A stretch of DNA of 64,000 nucleotides from Bordetella genomosp. 1 (GCF_002261335.1 NZ_NEVL01000002.1:434001-498000); one strand, 5' to 3'; counted from the first letter of the stretch, positions 10,800-21,530 are shown. Numbers and translations: made by a program. The notes: a model not told the origin generated them from the sequence alone.

Positions 10800-12401
10800 A
10801 TGAGACGACAAAAATTCAGTTTCGGCCGCGTGTTGTGTCTGGGCGCGCTGTGCCTGGGCATGATGGGGGCGGCCTCGGCCGAGCGGGTCCTGCATCGGGC
10901 CAACGGCGGCGAGCCGCAGACGCTGGACCAGGCCCACACCTCGATCAACATCGAGGAGTTCATCCTGAAAGACCTGTTCGAGGGCCTGACCGTGTACGAC
11001 GCCACCGGCACGCTCGTGCCCGGCGCGGCGCAGGGCTGGACGATCTCGCCGGACGCCACCGTCTATACCTTCACGCTGCGGCCTCAGGCAAAATGGTCCG
11101 ACGGCTCGGACCTCACTGCGGCGGACTTCGTGTTTTCGTTCCGCCGGATCGAGGATCCCAAGACCGCGGCCGGCTACGCCAACCTGCTGTATCCGATCAA
11201 GAACGCCGAGAAGGTCAATCGCGGCGAGCTGCCGGTCGAGCAGCTCGGCGTCGAGGCCCTCGGTGCGAAGACCCTGCGCATCACGCTCGAGCGTCCCACG
11301 CCGTTCTTTCTCCAGTTGCTCACCAACCAGAGCGCGCTGCCGGTGAACGAGGCCAGCCTCAAGAAAAACGGCAAGGATTTCATCAAGCCCGGCGTGATGG
11401 TGTCGAACGGCGCGTTTCGCCTGGTGGGCTACGTGCCCAACGACCGCCTCACGATGGCCAGGAATGACCACTACTGGGACGCCACCCACGTCAAGCTCGA
11501 CAAGGTGGTGTTCTATCCCACCGAAGACCAGTCTGCCTCGGTGCGCCGCTTCGAGGCGGGCGAGATGGACGTGATGTTCGGCTACCCGGCCGACCAGTAC
11601 AAGCGCCTGAGCGAGCGCTATCCCGGCCAGGCCCATGTGGAGACGGCGCTCGCGACCTATTACTACGCCTTCGATACGCGCCAGCCGCCGTTCAGCGATG
11701 TCCGGGTGCGGCGCGCTCTGTCGATGGCCATCGATCGCGACTTCCTGGCGCAGGAGATCTATGGCGGCACCCGGGTGCCGGCCTATGCGCTGGTGCCGCC
11801 CGGCATCGCCTCGTATGGCGCGCCGACCGCGCCCACGTTCGCCGCGCTGCCGCAACTGGAACGCGAGGACCGTGCGCTCGCGCTGATGGCGAGTGCGGGC
11901 TATGGGCCAGGCGGCAAGCCGCTCGAGATCGAGGTGCGCTACAACACCAGCCGCGACCACGAACGCGTCGCCACCGCCGTGGCCGACATGTGGAAGCGGG
12001 TCTTCGGCGCCAAGGTCAAGCTCGTCAACCTCGACGTGTCGTCGCACTACGCCTATCTCCAGGAGGGCGGCAAGTTCAACGTGGCGCGCGCCGGCTGGAT
12101 CGCCGACTACGCCGATGCCGAGACCTTTCTCGGCCTGAGCGTGAGCGGCAACCAGACCTTCAACTACGGCCGTTTCAGCAACGCGGCCTACGACGCGCTG
12201 ATGAAGCGCTCGTACGACGAACGCGATCCCGCCGTGCGGGCCCGCACCCTGCACGAGGCCGAGGCGCTGCTGATGCAGGAGCAGCCCATGGCGCCGCTGC
12301 TCACCATCACCGACCTGTGGCTGGTGTCGAACCGGGTGAAGGGCTGGCACGACAACGTCGTGAACCAGCACCTGAGCCGGTTCCTGAGCCTCTCCGAGTA
12401 A
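10800..12401 (+). CDS. Oligopeptide ABC transporter, periplasmic binding protein (second paralogue)
   Basis: A 533-residue OppA/MppA-type binding protein that aligns end to end with its upstream neighbour, sharing long identical blocks such as NNxR/NTSRDHERVATAxADMWKRVFGAKV and the C-terminal NQHLSRFL. The signal peptide is conventional: MRRQKF, a hydrophobic core, then GAASA cut near residue 27. The ATG at 10800 has AGGAG 8 bases upstream and is preferred to an in-frame ATG at 10773. The two permease genes follow within 30 bases. Two binding proteins feeding one channel usually broaden the peptide range; that is inference here. Confidence 0.92.
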   Translation: MRRQKFSFGRVLCLGALCLGMMGAASAERVLHRANGGEPQTLDQAHTSINIEEFILKDLFEGLTVYDATGTLVPGAAQGWTISPDATVYTFTLRPQAKWSDGSDLTAADFVFSFRRIEDPKTAAGYANLLYPIKNAEKVNRGELPVEQLGVEALGAKTLRITLERPTPFFLQLLTNQSALPVNEASLKKNGKDFIKPGVMVSNGAFRLVGYVPNDRLTMARNDHYWDATHVKLDKVVFYPTEDQSASVRRFEAGEMDVMFGYPADQYKRLSERYPGQAHVETALATYYYAFDTRQPPFSDVRVRRALSMAIDRDFLAQEIYGGTRVPAYALVPPGIASYGAPTAPTFAALPQLEREDRALALMASAGYGPGGKPLEIEVRYNTSRDHERVATAVADMWKRVFGAKVKLVNLDVSSHYAYLQEGGKFNVARAGWIADYADAETFLGLSVSGNQTFNYGRFSNAAYDALMKRSYDERDPAVRARTLHEAEALLMQEQPMAPLLTITDLWLVSNRVKGWHDNVVNQHLSRFLSLSE

Positions 12402-12430
12402 TCGCGCGGCGCATTGCCCGGAGGCCTGCC

Positions 12431-13354
12431 ATGCTTTCTTTCGTCCTGCGCCGGCTCGCCAGCGCGGTGCCGACGCTGCTCATCGTCGTCACGCTTTCCT
12501 TCTTCCTGATGCGATTCGCGCCCGGCGGACCGTTCAATCTCGAGCGCCCGCTGCCGCCGCAGACGATGGCCAACCTGATGCAGACCTATCAGCTCGACCA
12601 GCCGCTGTGGCGCCAGTACACCCACTACCTCGCCAACGCCGTGCGGGGCGATTTCGGGCCCAGCTACGTCTACAAGGACAACAGCGTGGCCGAGCTGATC
12701 GGCAAGGGCCTGCCGTATTCGCTGACGCTGGGCAGCTACGCGCTGGCGCTGGCGCTGGTGGCCGGGGTGGCGGCCGGCACGCTGGCCGCGCTGCGGCAGA
12801 ACCGCCTGTCCGACTACGCGATCATGTCGGTGGCCACCATCGGCGTCACCGTGCCCAACTTCGTGGTCGGGCCGGTGCTGACGCTGGTGTTCGCGGTGCT
12901 GCTGTCGTGGCTGCCGGCGGGCGGCTGGGGCGACGGATCGGCGCGCTTCCTGGTGCTGCCGGTCATCGCGCTGGCACTGCCCCAGCTCGCGGTGTTCGCG
13001 CGGCTGATGCGCGGCGCGATGATCGAGGCGCTGCACGCCGACCATATCCGCACCGCGCGGGCCTATGGCCTGCGCGCCCGCACCGTGGTGGTCACGCACG
13101 CCATGCGCGGCGCGCTGCTGCCGGTGGTGTCGTATCTCGCGCCCTGTGCCGCAGCGCTGCTCACTGGTTCGGCGGTGATCGAGATGATCTTCACGATACC
13201 CGGCGTGGGGCGCTACTTCGTGCTGGGCGCGATCAATCGCGACTACACGCTGGTGATGGGCACGGTGATTCTCGTGGCCGTGTTCGTGATCCTGTTCAAT
13301 CTGGTGGTCGACATCCTGTATGGCCTGCTCGACCCGCGGGTGCGCCATGAATGA
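12431..13354 (+). CDS. Peptide ABC transporter permease, OppB/DppB type
   Basis: A 307-residue inner-membrane permease of the binding-protein-dependent transport family. The family start MLSFVLRRLASAVPTLLIVVTLSFFLMRFAPGGPF is followed by about six membrane helices and the cytoplasmic coupling (EAA) loop around HADHIRTARAYGLRAR, which contacts the ATPase. GGAGG lies 7 bases before the start; the frame is open far upstream but that part is antisense-like shadow of oppA. The next permease starts inside its last codons (ATGAATGA overlap), showing translational coupling. Confidence 0.94.
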   Translation: MLSFVLRRLASAVPTLLIVVTLSFFLMRFAPGGPFNLERPLPPQTMANLMQTYQLDQPLWRQYTHYLANAVRGDFGPSYVYKDNSVAELIGKGLPYSLTLGSYALALALVAGVAAGTLAALRQNRLSDYAIMSVATIGVTVPNFVVGPVLTLVFAVLLSWLPAGGWGDGSARFLVLPVIALALPQLAVFARLMRGAMIEALHADHIRTARAYGLRARTVVVTHAMRGALLPVVSYLAPCAAALLTGSAVIEMIFTIPGVGRYFVLGAINRDYTLVMGTVILVAVFVILFNLVVDILYGLLDPRVRHE

Positions 13355-14468
13355 TGCCGTCCATGCCGGCGCGGCGGCGGCCGGACGCAGCCTGTTCCAG
13401 CTCGCGCGCCTGCGCTTCGTGCGCAACCGCGCCGCGATGGTGGGCTGTCTCGTGCTGGCCATCATCGCGCTGTTTTCCTTCGCCGGGCCGCTGTTCGTGC
13501 CGCACGGCTACGACCAGGTCTTTGCCGCCTACGTGCTGGCGCCGCCGAGCCTGGCGGCCCGGCCCGACGACATCGCCCTCCAGCGCGCGGCGGCCCAGGT
13601 GGCGGCACGCGCGCGCGTCCACCTCGACGCGCTGCAGATCGAGGGCGAGGGCTACGGCGCCACGATCAGCGCGGCGCAGCGCATCGATCCGCGCGTGGTC
13701 CGCTATTTCGACCGCGCCAATGCGTTCCGGGACACCCGGGTGGTGGCGACCGAAGACGAGGGCCGCACGCTGCGACTGGCCGGCGGGATCATGCGCGACC
13801 ACTTCTTCTTCGGCACCGACGCCAACGGCCGCGACCTGCTGGCGCGCGTGATGCTGGGCGGCCAGGTGTCGATCGCCGTGGGCCTGCTGGCGAGCCTCGT
13901 GTCGCTCGGCATCGGCGTGGTCTATGGCGCGGTGTCCGGCTATATCGGCGGGCGGCTCGACAACGTGATGATGCGCCTGGTGGAGATCCTCTACTCGCTG
14001 CCGTTCGTGTTCCTGGTGGTGGTGCTGGTGGTGTTTTTCGGCCGTTCGTTCATCCTTATCTTCCTGGTGATCGGCGCGGTGGAGTGGCTCGACATGGCGC
14101 GTATCGTGCGCGGCCAGACGCTGGCGCTCAAGCGCCGCGAGTTCGTGGGCGCCGCGCAGGCCCTGGGCCTGAGCGACTGGCAGATCATCCGGCGCCACAT
14201 CATTCCCAACACCGTGGGCCCGGTGGTGGTGTTCGTCACGGTGATCGTGCCCAGGGTGATCCTGCTCGAGAGCTTTCTGTCGTTCCTCGGCCTGGGCGTG
14301 CAGGCGCCCCTCACCAGCTGGGGCGCCCTGATTTCCGAGGGCGCCAACAACATGGAGTCGGCGCCCTGGCTGCTGATCTTCCCCGCCCTGTTCTTCGTCG
14401 TGACGCTGTTTGCGCTGAACTTCGTCGGCGACGGGCTGCGCGACGCGCTCGACCCCAAGGATCGCTGA
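13347..14468 (+). CDS. Peptide ABC transporter permease, OppC/DppC type, with enlarged periplasmic loop
   Basis: The partner permease, 373 residues. One helix near residues 30-48 is followed by an unusually long periplasmic insertion (about 55-165, including LQRAAAQVAARARVHLDAL) before the motif GTDANGRDLLARV that normally comes about 70 residues earlier. The coupling loop is around RREFVGAAQALGLSDW. Typical DppC proteins are near 300 residues, so the extra 70 or so lie outside the membrane, where they could touch the binding proteins. It overlaps the previous gene by 8 bases and ends 1 base before the ATPase. Confidence 0.93.
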   Translation: MNDAVHAGAAAAGRSLFQLARLRFVRNRAAMVGCLVLAIIALFSFAGPLFVPHGYDQVFAAYVLAPPSLAARPDDIALQRAAAQVAARARVHLDALQIEGEGYGATISAAQRIDPRVVRYFDRANAFRDTRVVATEDEGRTLRLAGGIMRDHFFFGTDANGRDLLARVMLGGQVSIAVGLLASLVSLGIGVVYGAVSGYIGGRLDNVMMRLVEILYSLPFVFLVVVLVVFFGRSFILIFLVIGAVEWLDMARIVRGQTLALKRREFVGAAQALGLSDWQIIRRHIIPNTVGPVVVFVTVIVPRVILLESFLSFLGLGVQAPLTSWGALISEGANNMESAPWLLIFPALFFVVTLFALNFVGDGLRDALDPKDR

Positions 14469-14469
14469 C

Positions 14470-16068
<1,599 letters not shown>

Positions 16069-16084
16069 GCCGCCCGGGCGCGGC

Positions 16085-16606
16085 TCAGCCGATGCGCTTG
16101 AGCGCGGTCCGGTAGTGCTGGCCGCGCTCGACGTAGTGGCGCGTGTTGGCGTGCATGTTGGCGATCTCGTCGGGCGTGAGCTCGCGCACGATCTTGCCGA
16201 TGCCGATCACCAGGTGGTTGTCGGGGATCACCCGGCCTTCGGGGATGATCGCGCCGGCGCCGATCAGGCAGTTGCGCCCGATCACGGCCTTGTTCAGCAC
16301 GATGGCCTGCATGCCCACTAGCGCGCCTTCCTGGATGGTGCAGCCGTGCAGCATCGCCTGGTGACCGATGGTCACGTTGGGGCCGATGTGCATCGGACAG
16401 CCGGCATCCACATGCAGCACGCTGCCTTCCTGGATGTTGGAGCCCGCGCCCACGCGGATGGGCTCGTTGTCGCCCCGGATGGCGACGTGGGACCAGATGC
16501 TCACGCCCGATTCCAGGGTCACCTGGCCGATGATGTCGGCGCTGTCGGCGAGGTAGACGTCGGGGGCGACCTGGGGGACGTGCTGGTCGAGCTGGTAAAT
16601 CGGCAT
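16085..16606 (-). CDS. Gamma-class carbonic anhydrase family protein
   Basis: A 173-residue left-handed beta-helix (hexapeptide repeat) protein of the CaiE/YrdA/gamma carbonic anhydrase group, a cytosolic homotrimer. Metal-ligand histidines are visible as His65 (SVLHVD), His82 and His87 (IGHQAMLHG). Repeats such as VIGRNCLIGAGAIIPEG run through residues 20-135, and a C-terminal helix follows. Bona fide CO2 hydration is proven for few members. It starts 20 bases after the acyl-CoA synthetase stop on the same strand, so the two are probably cotranscribed. It converges on the ABC ATPase with a 16-base gap. Confidence 0.88.
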   Translation of the reverse strand: MPIYQLDQHVPQVAPDVYLADSADIIGQVTLESGVSIWSHVAIRGDNEPIRVGAGSNIQEGSVLHVDAGCPMHIGPNVTIGHQAMLHGCTIQEGALVGMQAIVLNKAVIGRNCLIGAGAIIPEGRVIPDNHLVIGIGKIVRELTPDEIANMHANTRHYVERGQHYRTALKRIG

Positions 16607-16626
16607 GACGCGTGAAGCTCCTGCAA

Positions 16627-18429
16627 TCAGGCGGAGGGGGGCGCACCGGGCGCGGTGTCGGGGGCGGCATCCGCGCCGGCATCGACTGTGCGGCCGGGGG
16701 CCTGCGAGCCGGTGCCGGTGCCCACGCCGGTGCCCGCGCCGGTGTCGGCGCCCGTGCGGGGTGCGGCCGGGGCCGGCACAGGCGCCCGTTCGGCTTCGCG
16801 CCGGCGCAGCACGCCGCGCTGAACCTTGCCCGTGGTGGTCATGGGCAGTTCGGCGACGTACTCGATCTCCTTGGGGTATTCGTAGGGCGCGAGGCGGTCG
16901 CGCACGTGGTCCTGCAGCGCCTGCGTGACCTCGGCCGTGTCGCGGTCCTGGAAGTCGGGCGTCAGCACCACATAGGCCTTCACCACGGCGCCGCGTTCGG
17001 CGTCGGGCTTGGGCACGACGGCGGCATTGGCCACGGCCGGATGGCTGAGCAGACAGTTTTCGATCTCGCCCGGGCCGATGCGATAGCCGGACGACTTGAA
17101 CACGTCGTCGGTGCGGCCGGCGTACCAGAGGTAGCCGTCCGCATCGATGCGGGCCAGGTCGCCCGTGCGGCACCAGTCGCCCGTGAACTTGTCGGCGGTG
17201 GCCTGCGGGTTGTTCCAGTAGCCCAGGAACAGCACCGGGTCGGGAAAGCCGTGGATGTCGAGGCGATTGAGGGCCACCTCGCCGATCTCGCCCGGCGCGA
17301 CCGGTGCGCCGTTGTCGTCGATCACGGCGACCTGGTGGCCGGGGTAGGGGCGGCCCATGCTGCCGGCGCGCGCGGGCCAGCGGCGGTTGCTGTTGCCCAC
17401 GATGTAGTTCATCTCGGTCTGGCCGAACATCTCGTTGGGCGTGATGCCCAGCGCCTGCTCGCACCAGCCGAACACGGTCTCGCCGACGTTCTCGCCCGCG
17501 CTCATGATGCTGCGCAGGGCCAGGCGGTAGCGCTCGCGCGGCGCCGCGACGGCCTTCATCATCATCTTGAGGGCGGTCGGGAACAGGAAGGTGTTGGTGA
17601 CCTGGTAGCGCTCCATCAGCTCGAAGGCGCGCTCGGCCGAGAAGCGGCTGCGCGTGCCCACGATGGGATGGCCGAAATAGAGCGTGGGCAGCAGCGCGTC
17701 CATCATGCCGCCGGTCCAGGCCCAGTCGGCCGGCGACCAGAACACGTCGCCGGGCTTCGGAAACCAGTCCTGCGAGGCGACGAAGCCGGGCAGATTGCCG
17801 ATCAGCACGCTGTGCGGCAGCAGGGCGCCCTTGGGCGCGCCGGTCGTGCCGGAGGTGTAGAGCAGGATCGCCGGATCGGAGGACTTGGTGGGAATCTGTT
17901 TGAATTCACCGGGCTGGCGCGCCAGCAGGCTGCGCCACGGCAGCACGCGCTCGTCGGCGAAGCCGATGCCGATGACCTGGTGCAGGTGCGGGCAGCGGTC
18001 GGCCACGGCCAGCAGATTGGCGCTGGAGGCCGCATCCACGATGGCGACCCGCGCCTGGGAATCGGCGAGCCGGGCCTCCAGCGCCTCGGGGCCGAACAGC
18101 GCGGAGAGCGGCAGCACCACGGCGCCCACGGTGAAGATGGCCATCTGGGCCACCACCGTCTCGGGCCGCTGGCCCAGCACCACGCCGACCCGGTCGCCGG
18201 GCTCCACGCCCATCTTGATCAGGCCGTGGGCCAGTTGATTGGCCGCTTCGGCCAGGCGCGCGTAGGTCCAGACTTCGCGGTTGCCCGCTTCGTCTTCGTA
18301 GAAGATCGCGATCCGCCGGGCGTCCGAGCCGCTGGCCGCCCAACGATGGCAGCAAACATCAGCGATGTTGAATTGAGTCGGAACCAGCCAGCGGAAGGAT
18401 TGGTAGAGCGCCTGATATTGGTCGTTCAT
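16627..18429 (-). CDS. Acyl-CoA synthetase (AMP-forming)
   Basis: A 600-residue ANL-superfamily enzyme activating a carboxylic acid to its CoA thioester through an acyl-adenylate. Motifs include YTSGTTGAPKGALLPH (P-loop), GQTEMNYIVGN, the D-containing WYAGRTDDVFKSSGYRIGP hinge, and the catalytic lysine in PMTTTGKVQR. The architecture resembles acetyl/medium-chain acyl-CoA synthetases; the substrate is undetermined. Beyond the domain end (EAERAP) comes a low-complexity tail of about 50 residues rich in Ala, Pro, Gly and Thr, probably disordered. AAAGGG sits very close to the ATG. It leads a two-gene unit with the carbonic anhydrase homologue. Confidence 0.9.
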   Translation of the reverse strand: MNDQYQALYQSFRWLVPTQFNIADVCCHRWAASGSDARRIAIFYEDEAGNREVWTYARLAEAANQLAHGLIKMGVEPGDRVGVVLGQRPETVVAQMAIFTVGAVVLPLSALFGPEALEARLADSQARVAIVDAASSANLLAVADRCPHLHQVIGIGFADERVLPWRSLLARQPGEFKQIPTKSSDPAILLYTSGTTGAPKGALLPHSVLIGNLPGFVASQDWFPKPGDVFWSPADWAWTGGMMDALLPTLYFGHPIVGTRSRFSAERAFELMERYQVTNTFLFPTALKMMMKAVAAPRERYRLALRSIMSAGENVGETVFGWCEQALGITPNEMFGQTEMNYIVGNSNRRWPARAGSMGRPYPGHQVAVIDDNGAPVAPGEIGEVALNRLDIHGFPDPVLFLGYWNNPQATADKFTGDWCRTGDLARIDADGYLWYAGRTDDVFKSSGYRIGPGEIENCLLSHPAVANAAVVPKPDAERGAVVKAYVVLTPDFQDRDTAEVTQALQDHVRDRLAPYEYPKEIEYVAELPMTTTGKVQRGVLRRREAERAPVPAPAAPRTGADTGAGTGVGTGTGSQAPGRTVDAGADAAPDTAPGAPPSA

Positions 18430-18543
18430 GGCCCTTTGGTGTGAGCTCGGTGGCAGCGGTGGTGGGTCTGGCACCCGCGGACATGGGGCAGTCCCTCCAG
18501 CTGCAAGCATGAACGAGAGGGCCGGGAACTGCAACATTCCCAT

Positions 18544-18558
18544 GTCCCTATCGGGGAC
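18544..18558. promoter_or_regulatory. GTCCC-N5-GGGAC dyad upstream of the acyl-CoA synthetase
   Basis: A perfect 5-5-5 inverted repeat 115 bases upstream of the synthetase start, between it and the end of the metallophosphoesterase gene. It could be an operator or a small hairpin; no binding protein can be named. Confidence 0.35.
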
Positions 18559-18570
18559 GTATAAGGGTAT

Positions 18571-19452
18571 TTACGGGTGCTCACCTTTGCGACGCAGTGC
18601 CGACGGCAGGGCCGGGAGGGCCAGGGGGCGCCGCGCACGCGAACCTGTGGTATCCGTGCCACGCTCGGCCAGGGTCTCGGCCCAGTCGATGAGTTGCAGA
18701 TTGCCGTCGTGGGTTTCGGCCAGGGCCGACAGGCTCTCGACCCAGTCGCCGTCGTTGCAGTACAGCACGCCGTCGACGTCGCGCATCTCCGGCTTGTGGA
18801 TGTGGCCGCAGACCACCCCGTCCAGGCCGCGGCGGCGCGCCTCGCCGGCCAGCGCCTCCTCGAAGTGGGTGATGAAGGAGACCGCGTTCTTGACCTTGTG
18901 CTTGAGGTATTGCGACAGCGACCAGTAGTGCAGCCCGAGGCGGTGGCGCAGGCGGTTGTAGTGGTTGTTCAGCCACAGCGCCAGCTGGTAGAGGGTGTCG
19001 CCCAGGTGCGCGAGCCACTTGCTGTGCTGGATCACGCCGTCGAACTGGTCGCCGTGCAGCACCAGCAGCCGGGTGCCCTTGGCCGTGACGTGCACGTCCT
19101 CGTCGAGCACCTCGATGTCGCCGAACGCGAAGCCCACGAACTCGCGGGCGAACTCGTCGTGATTGCCGGGCACGAACACCACGCGGGTGCCGTTGCGCGC
19201 CTTGCGCAGGATGCGCTGGATCACGTCGTTGTGGGCGCGCGGCCAATGCCAGTGCTTGCGCAACTGCCAGCCGTCGACGATGTCGCCCACCAGGTACAGC
19301 GTGTCGGAGTCGTTGTTGTCCAGGAAGTCGAGCAGGAACTCGGCCTTGCAGCCGGCCGTGCCGAGGTGGATGTCGGAAATCCAGAGCGTGCGCCAGTGCG
19401 TGGGTTGGTTCTCGGTCAAGGCGGTCTCCGTAGGGCTTCGTCGCGCGACCAT
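18571..19452 (-). CDS. LpxH-like metallophosphoesterase (UDP-2,3-diacylglucosamine diphosphatase family)
   Basis: A 293-residue calcineurin-like phosphoesterase of the LpxH superfamily. Metal-binding motifs are SDIHLG (Asp27, His29), GDIVD (Asp57), GNHDE (Asn97, His98), a later LLHGDQFD and CGHIHKPEM. Classical LpxH has GNRD in the third motif and is nearer 240 residues; this has GNHDE plus about 35 extra C-terminal residues. Assignment to lipid A synthesis is therefore tentative, and a related membrane-lipid phosphohydrolase is possible. The start is taken at the first ATG, but the ribosome site is poor. It is divergent from the flavoprotein gene. Confidence 0.8.
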   Translation of the reverse strand: MVARRSPTETALTENQPTHWRTLWISDIHLGTAGCKAEFLLDFLDNNDSDTLYLVGDIVDGWQLRKHWHWPRAHNDVIQRILRKARNGTRVVFVPGNHDEFAREFVGFAFGDIEVLDEDVHVTAKGTRLLVLHGDQFDGVIQHSKWLAHLGDTLYQLALWLNNHYNRLRHRLGLHYWSLSQYLKHKVKNAVSFITHFEEALAGEARRRGLDGVVCGHIHKPEMRDVDGVLYCNDGDWVESLSALAETHDGNLQLIDWAETLAERGTDTTGSRARRPLALPALPSALRRKGEHP

Positions 19453-19561
19453 GAAAACAGTTCCGCATGACGTGCGCGTGACCCCGCGATGACGCGGTTG
19501 TGACGGTCCCGTGCCCGGTCACATGCGACAATCCGGGCGCATTGTCTTTTTGCCACACCCC

Positions 19562-20842
19562 ATGTCCCGACCCGATCCCGCCACCCCCGTTTCCGCTGCC
19601 CCCGTCCGGCGCGCCGTCATCATCGGCGGCGGCCCGGCCGGGCTGATGGCGGCCGAGGCCCTGGCGGCCGCGGGCGGGGTGCAGGTCGATCTGTACGACG
19701 CCATGCCGTCGGTGGGCCGCAAGTTCCTGCTGGCGGGGCGCGGCGGCCTGAACCTGACCCACAGCGAGGCCCTGCCGGCCTTCCTGGGCCGCTATGGCGC
19801 GGCCGAGCCGCGCGTGGCCGGGTGGCTGCGCGCGCTGTCGCCCGAGGCCCTGCGCGACTGGACCCACGGCCTGGGCGTGGAGACCTTCGTCGGCACCTCG
19901 GGCCGGGTGTTCCCGCGCGAGATGAAGGCGGCGCCGATGCTGCGCGCCTGGCTGGCGCGCCTGCGCGGCCAGGGCGTGCGCTTTCACATGCGCCACCGCT
20001 GGCTGGGCTGGCAGCCCGACGAGCCGGCCTCGCCGGCGCGGTTGCGCTTCGCCACGCCCGAGGGCGAGCGCGACGTGGCGGCCGACGCCGTGGTGCTGGC
20101 GCTGGGCGGCGCCAGCTGGGCCCGGCTGGGATCGGATGGCGCCTGGGTCGAGACGCTGGCGCGGCACGGCGTGCCGGTCGCGCCCCTGCGGCCCGCCAAC
20201 TGCGGCTTTCTTGCAAACTGGAGCGACTGGTTGCGCGAGCGCCACGCGGGCGATCCGGTCAAGGCGGTGCGGCTGAGCGCGGGCCAGGGCAGTGCCGCCG
20301 TGTCGCGGCGCGGCGAATTCGTCATCAGCGCCGACGGTGTGGAGGGCAGCCTGGTCTACGCGCTGTCCGCGCCCATCCGCGACGAGATCGAGGCGCGCGG
20401 CCAGGCCCGGGTCTGGCTCGACCTGATGCCCGACTGGTCGCCGGAGCGCGTGTACGCCGAGGTGGCGCATCCGCGCGGATCCCGCTCGATGTCCAGCCAC
20501 CTGCAGAGCCGGCTCAAGCTCACCGGCGTGCGGGCGGGGCTGCTGCGCGAGCTGGCCAGCCGCGACGACTACGCCGACCCCGAACGCCTGGCCGCCCGCA
20601 TCAAGGCCCTGCCGCTCACCCTGCTGGCGCCGCGGCCGATCGACGAGGCCATCAGCACGGCGGGCGGCGTGACGCTCGCCGCGCTCGACGAGGCGCTGAT
20701 GCTCGCCGGCACGCCGGGCGTGTTCTGCGCGGGGGAAATGCTGGATTGGGAGGCGCCCACGGGCGGCTATCTGCTGACCGCCTGCATGGCGGGCGGCCGG
20801 GTGGCCGGGCAGGGCGCGGCCGACTACCTGGCTAGGCGCTGA
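19562..20842 (+). CDS. HI0933/BaiN-like FAD-dependent flavoprotein
   Basis: A 426-residue oxidoreductase with the FAD-binding dinucleotide motif IIGGGPAGLMAAEAL (GxGxxG at residues 22-27), the family motif GRKFLLAGRGGLNLTHSE and the C-terminal FAD contact GEMLDWEAPTGGYLLTACMAGG. These place it in the HI0933/YhiN flavoprotein family (TIGR03862-like subgroup), whose reactions are mostly unknown. ATG 19562 is chosen because the Rossmann strand follows soon after; an in-frame ATG at 19511 is possible and neither has a strong ribosome site. Its last 11 bases overlap the end of the converging RDD gene. Confidence 0.86.
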   Translation: MSRPDPATPVSAAPVRRAVIIGGGPAGLMAAEALAAAGGVQVDLYDAMPSVGRKFLLAGRGGLNLTHSEALPAFLGRYGAAEPRVAGWLRALSPEALRDWTHGLGVETFVGTSGRVFPREMKAAPMLRAWLARLRGQGVRFHMRHRWLGWQPDEPASPARLRFATPEGERDVAADAVVLALGGASWARLGSDGAWVETLARHGVPVAPLRPANCGFLANWSDWLRERHAGDPVKAVRLSAGQGSAAVSRRGEFVISADGVEGSLVYALSAPIRDEIEARGQARVWLDLMPDWSPERVYAEVAHPRGSRSMSSHLQSRLKLTGVRAGLLRELASRDDYADPERLAARIKALPLTLLAPRPIDEAISTAGGVTLAALDEALMLAGTPGVFCAGEMLDWEAPTGGYLLTACMAGGRVAGQGAADYLARR

Positions 20843-21365
20843 CCGGCGCGGCCTTGGCCGGCCGCGGCGGCGCCTCGGCGAGCCGGGTGCCCGCCAGCCG
20901 GTCGTGCAGGAACTGACCCGCGGGGTCGAACCAGCTGGGCACGAAGATCGTGAACGGCGCCACCACCACGAACATCGAGACGGCCGGCCAGCCCAGCGCG
21001 TGCGAGCTCCACCACACCAGCGCGGCGGTGGCGAGCGGCAGCGGCCACAGCAGCACGTAGCGCAGCACCAGGCGCGGCCACGCCGGCACGTTGCCGTGGC
21101 GGTCGAGCAGCTGGATGTTCCAGGTTTTCATGGGCAGGGTCTGGCCGCGCTTGCGCCAGCACAGCACGAAATATAGGCCGATCACGCCGAACAGCCAGGC
21201 CTGCCGCACGCCGCGCAGCGCCAGACCGTGGCGGCTCTGGGTCAGGGTGTCGAGCAGGTAGTCGGCGAGAAACACCACGCCGAACAGCAGCACGCCCTCG
21301 TACATCATGCAGGCGAAGCGGCGCAGGCGGCTGGGCGTGGCTGAGAGGTGGGTGGCGGCGGTCAT
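20832..21365 (-). CDS. RDD family membrane protein
   Basis: A 177-residue integral membrane protein of the RDD family. It has hydrophobic segments near residues 22-42, 55-70, 103-118 and 128-145 and the family signature of Arg near the first helix (RLRRFACMMYEGVLL) with Asp in the second (ADYLLDTLTQ), plus GQTLPMKTWNIQLLDRHG. Some RDD proteins act as sodium/proton antiporters; most are unassigned. The last residues are an Ala/Pro-rich tail that runs 11 bases into the convergent flavoprotein gene. Confidence 0.88.
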   Translation of the reverse strand: MTAATHLSATPSRLRRFACMMYEGVLLFGVVFLADYLLDTLTQSRHGLALRGVRQAWLFGVIGLYFVLCWRKRGQTLPMKTWNIQLLDRHGNVPAWPRLVLRYVLLWPLPLATAALVWWSSHALGWPAVSMFVVVAPFTIFVPSWFDPAGQFLHDRLAGTRLAEAPPRPAKAAPVSA

Positions 21366-21530
21366 GGCCCCGTATTATCCATGGAACCGCGCCGCTGGCG
21401 AGCCAGGATTGCCCGCAGTTGCGGGCCGGGCGGCAGCGAAACCTCTCGGCCGGGGCGACCCCGGCACTCCGCTCCGGGCGGGAGCGCGCGCCGCAGCGCC
21501 TCGGCCACAGGGCAGCCCCGGGCGGGCAAA

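Noticed and set aside
8778-12371. Very long open frame (about 1200 codons) on the minus strand across both oppA genes
   Set aside because: It is antisense to two well-supported binding-protein genes; codon bias in GC-rich DNA removes stops on the opposite strand. The product is His/Arg/Gly-rich with no domain.
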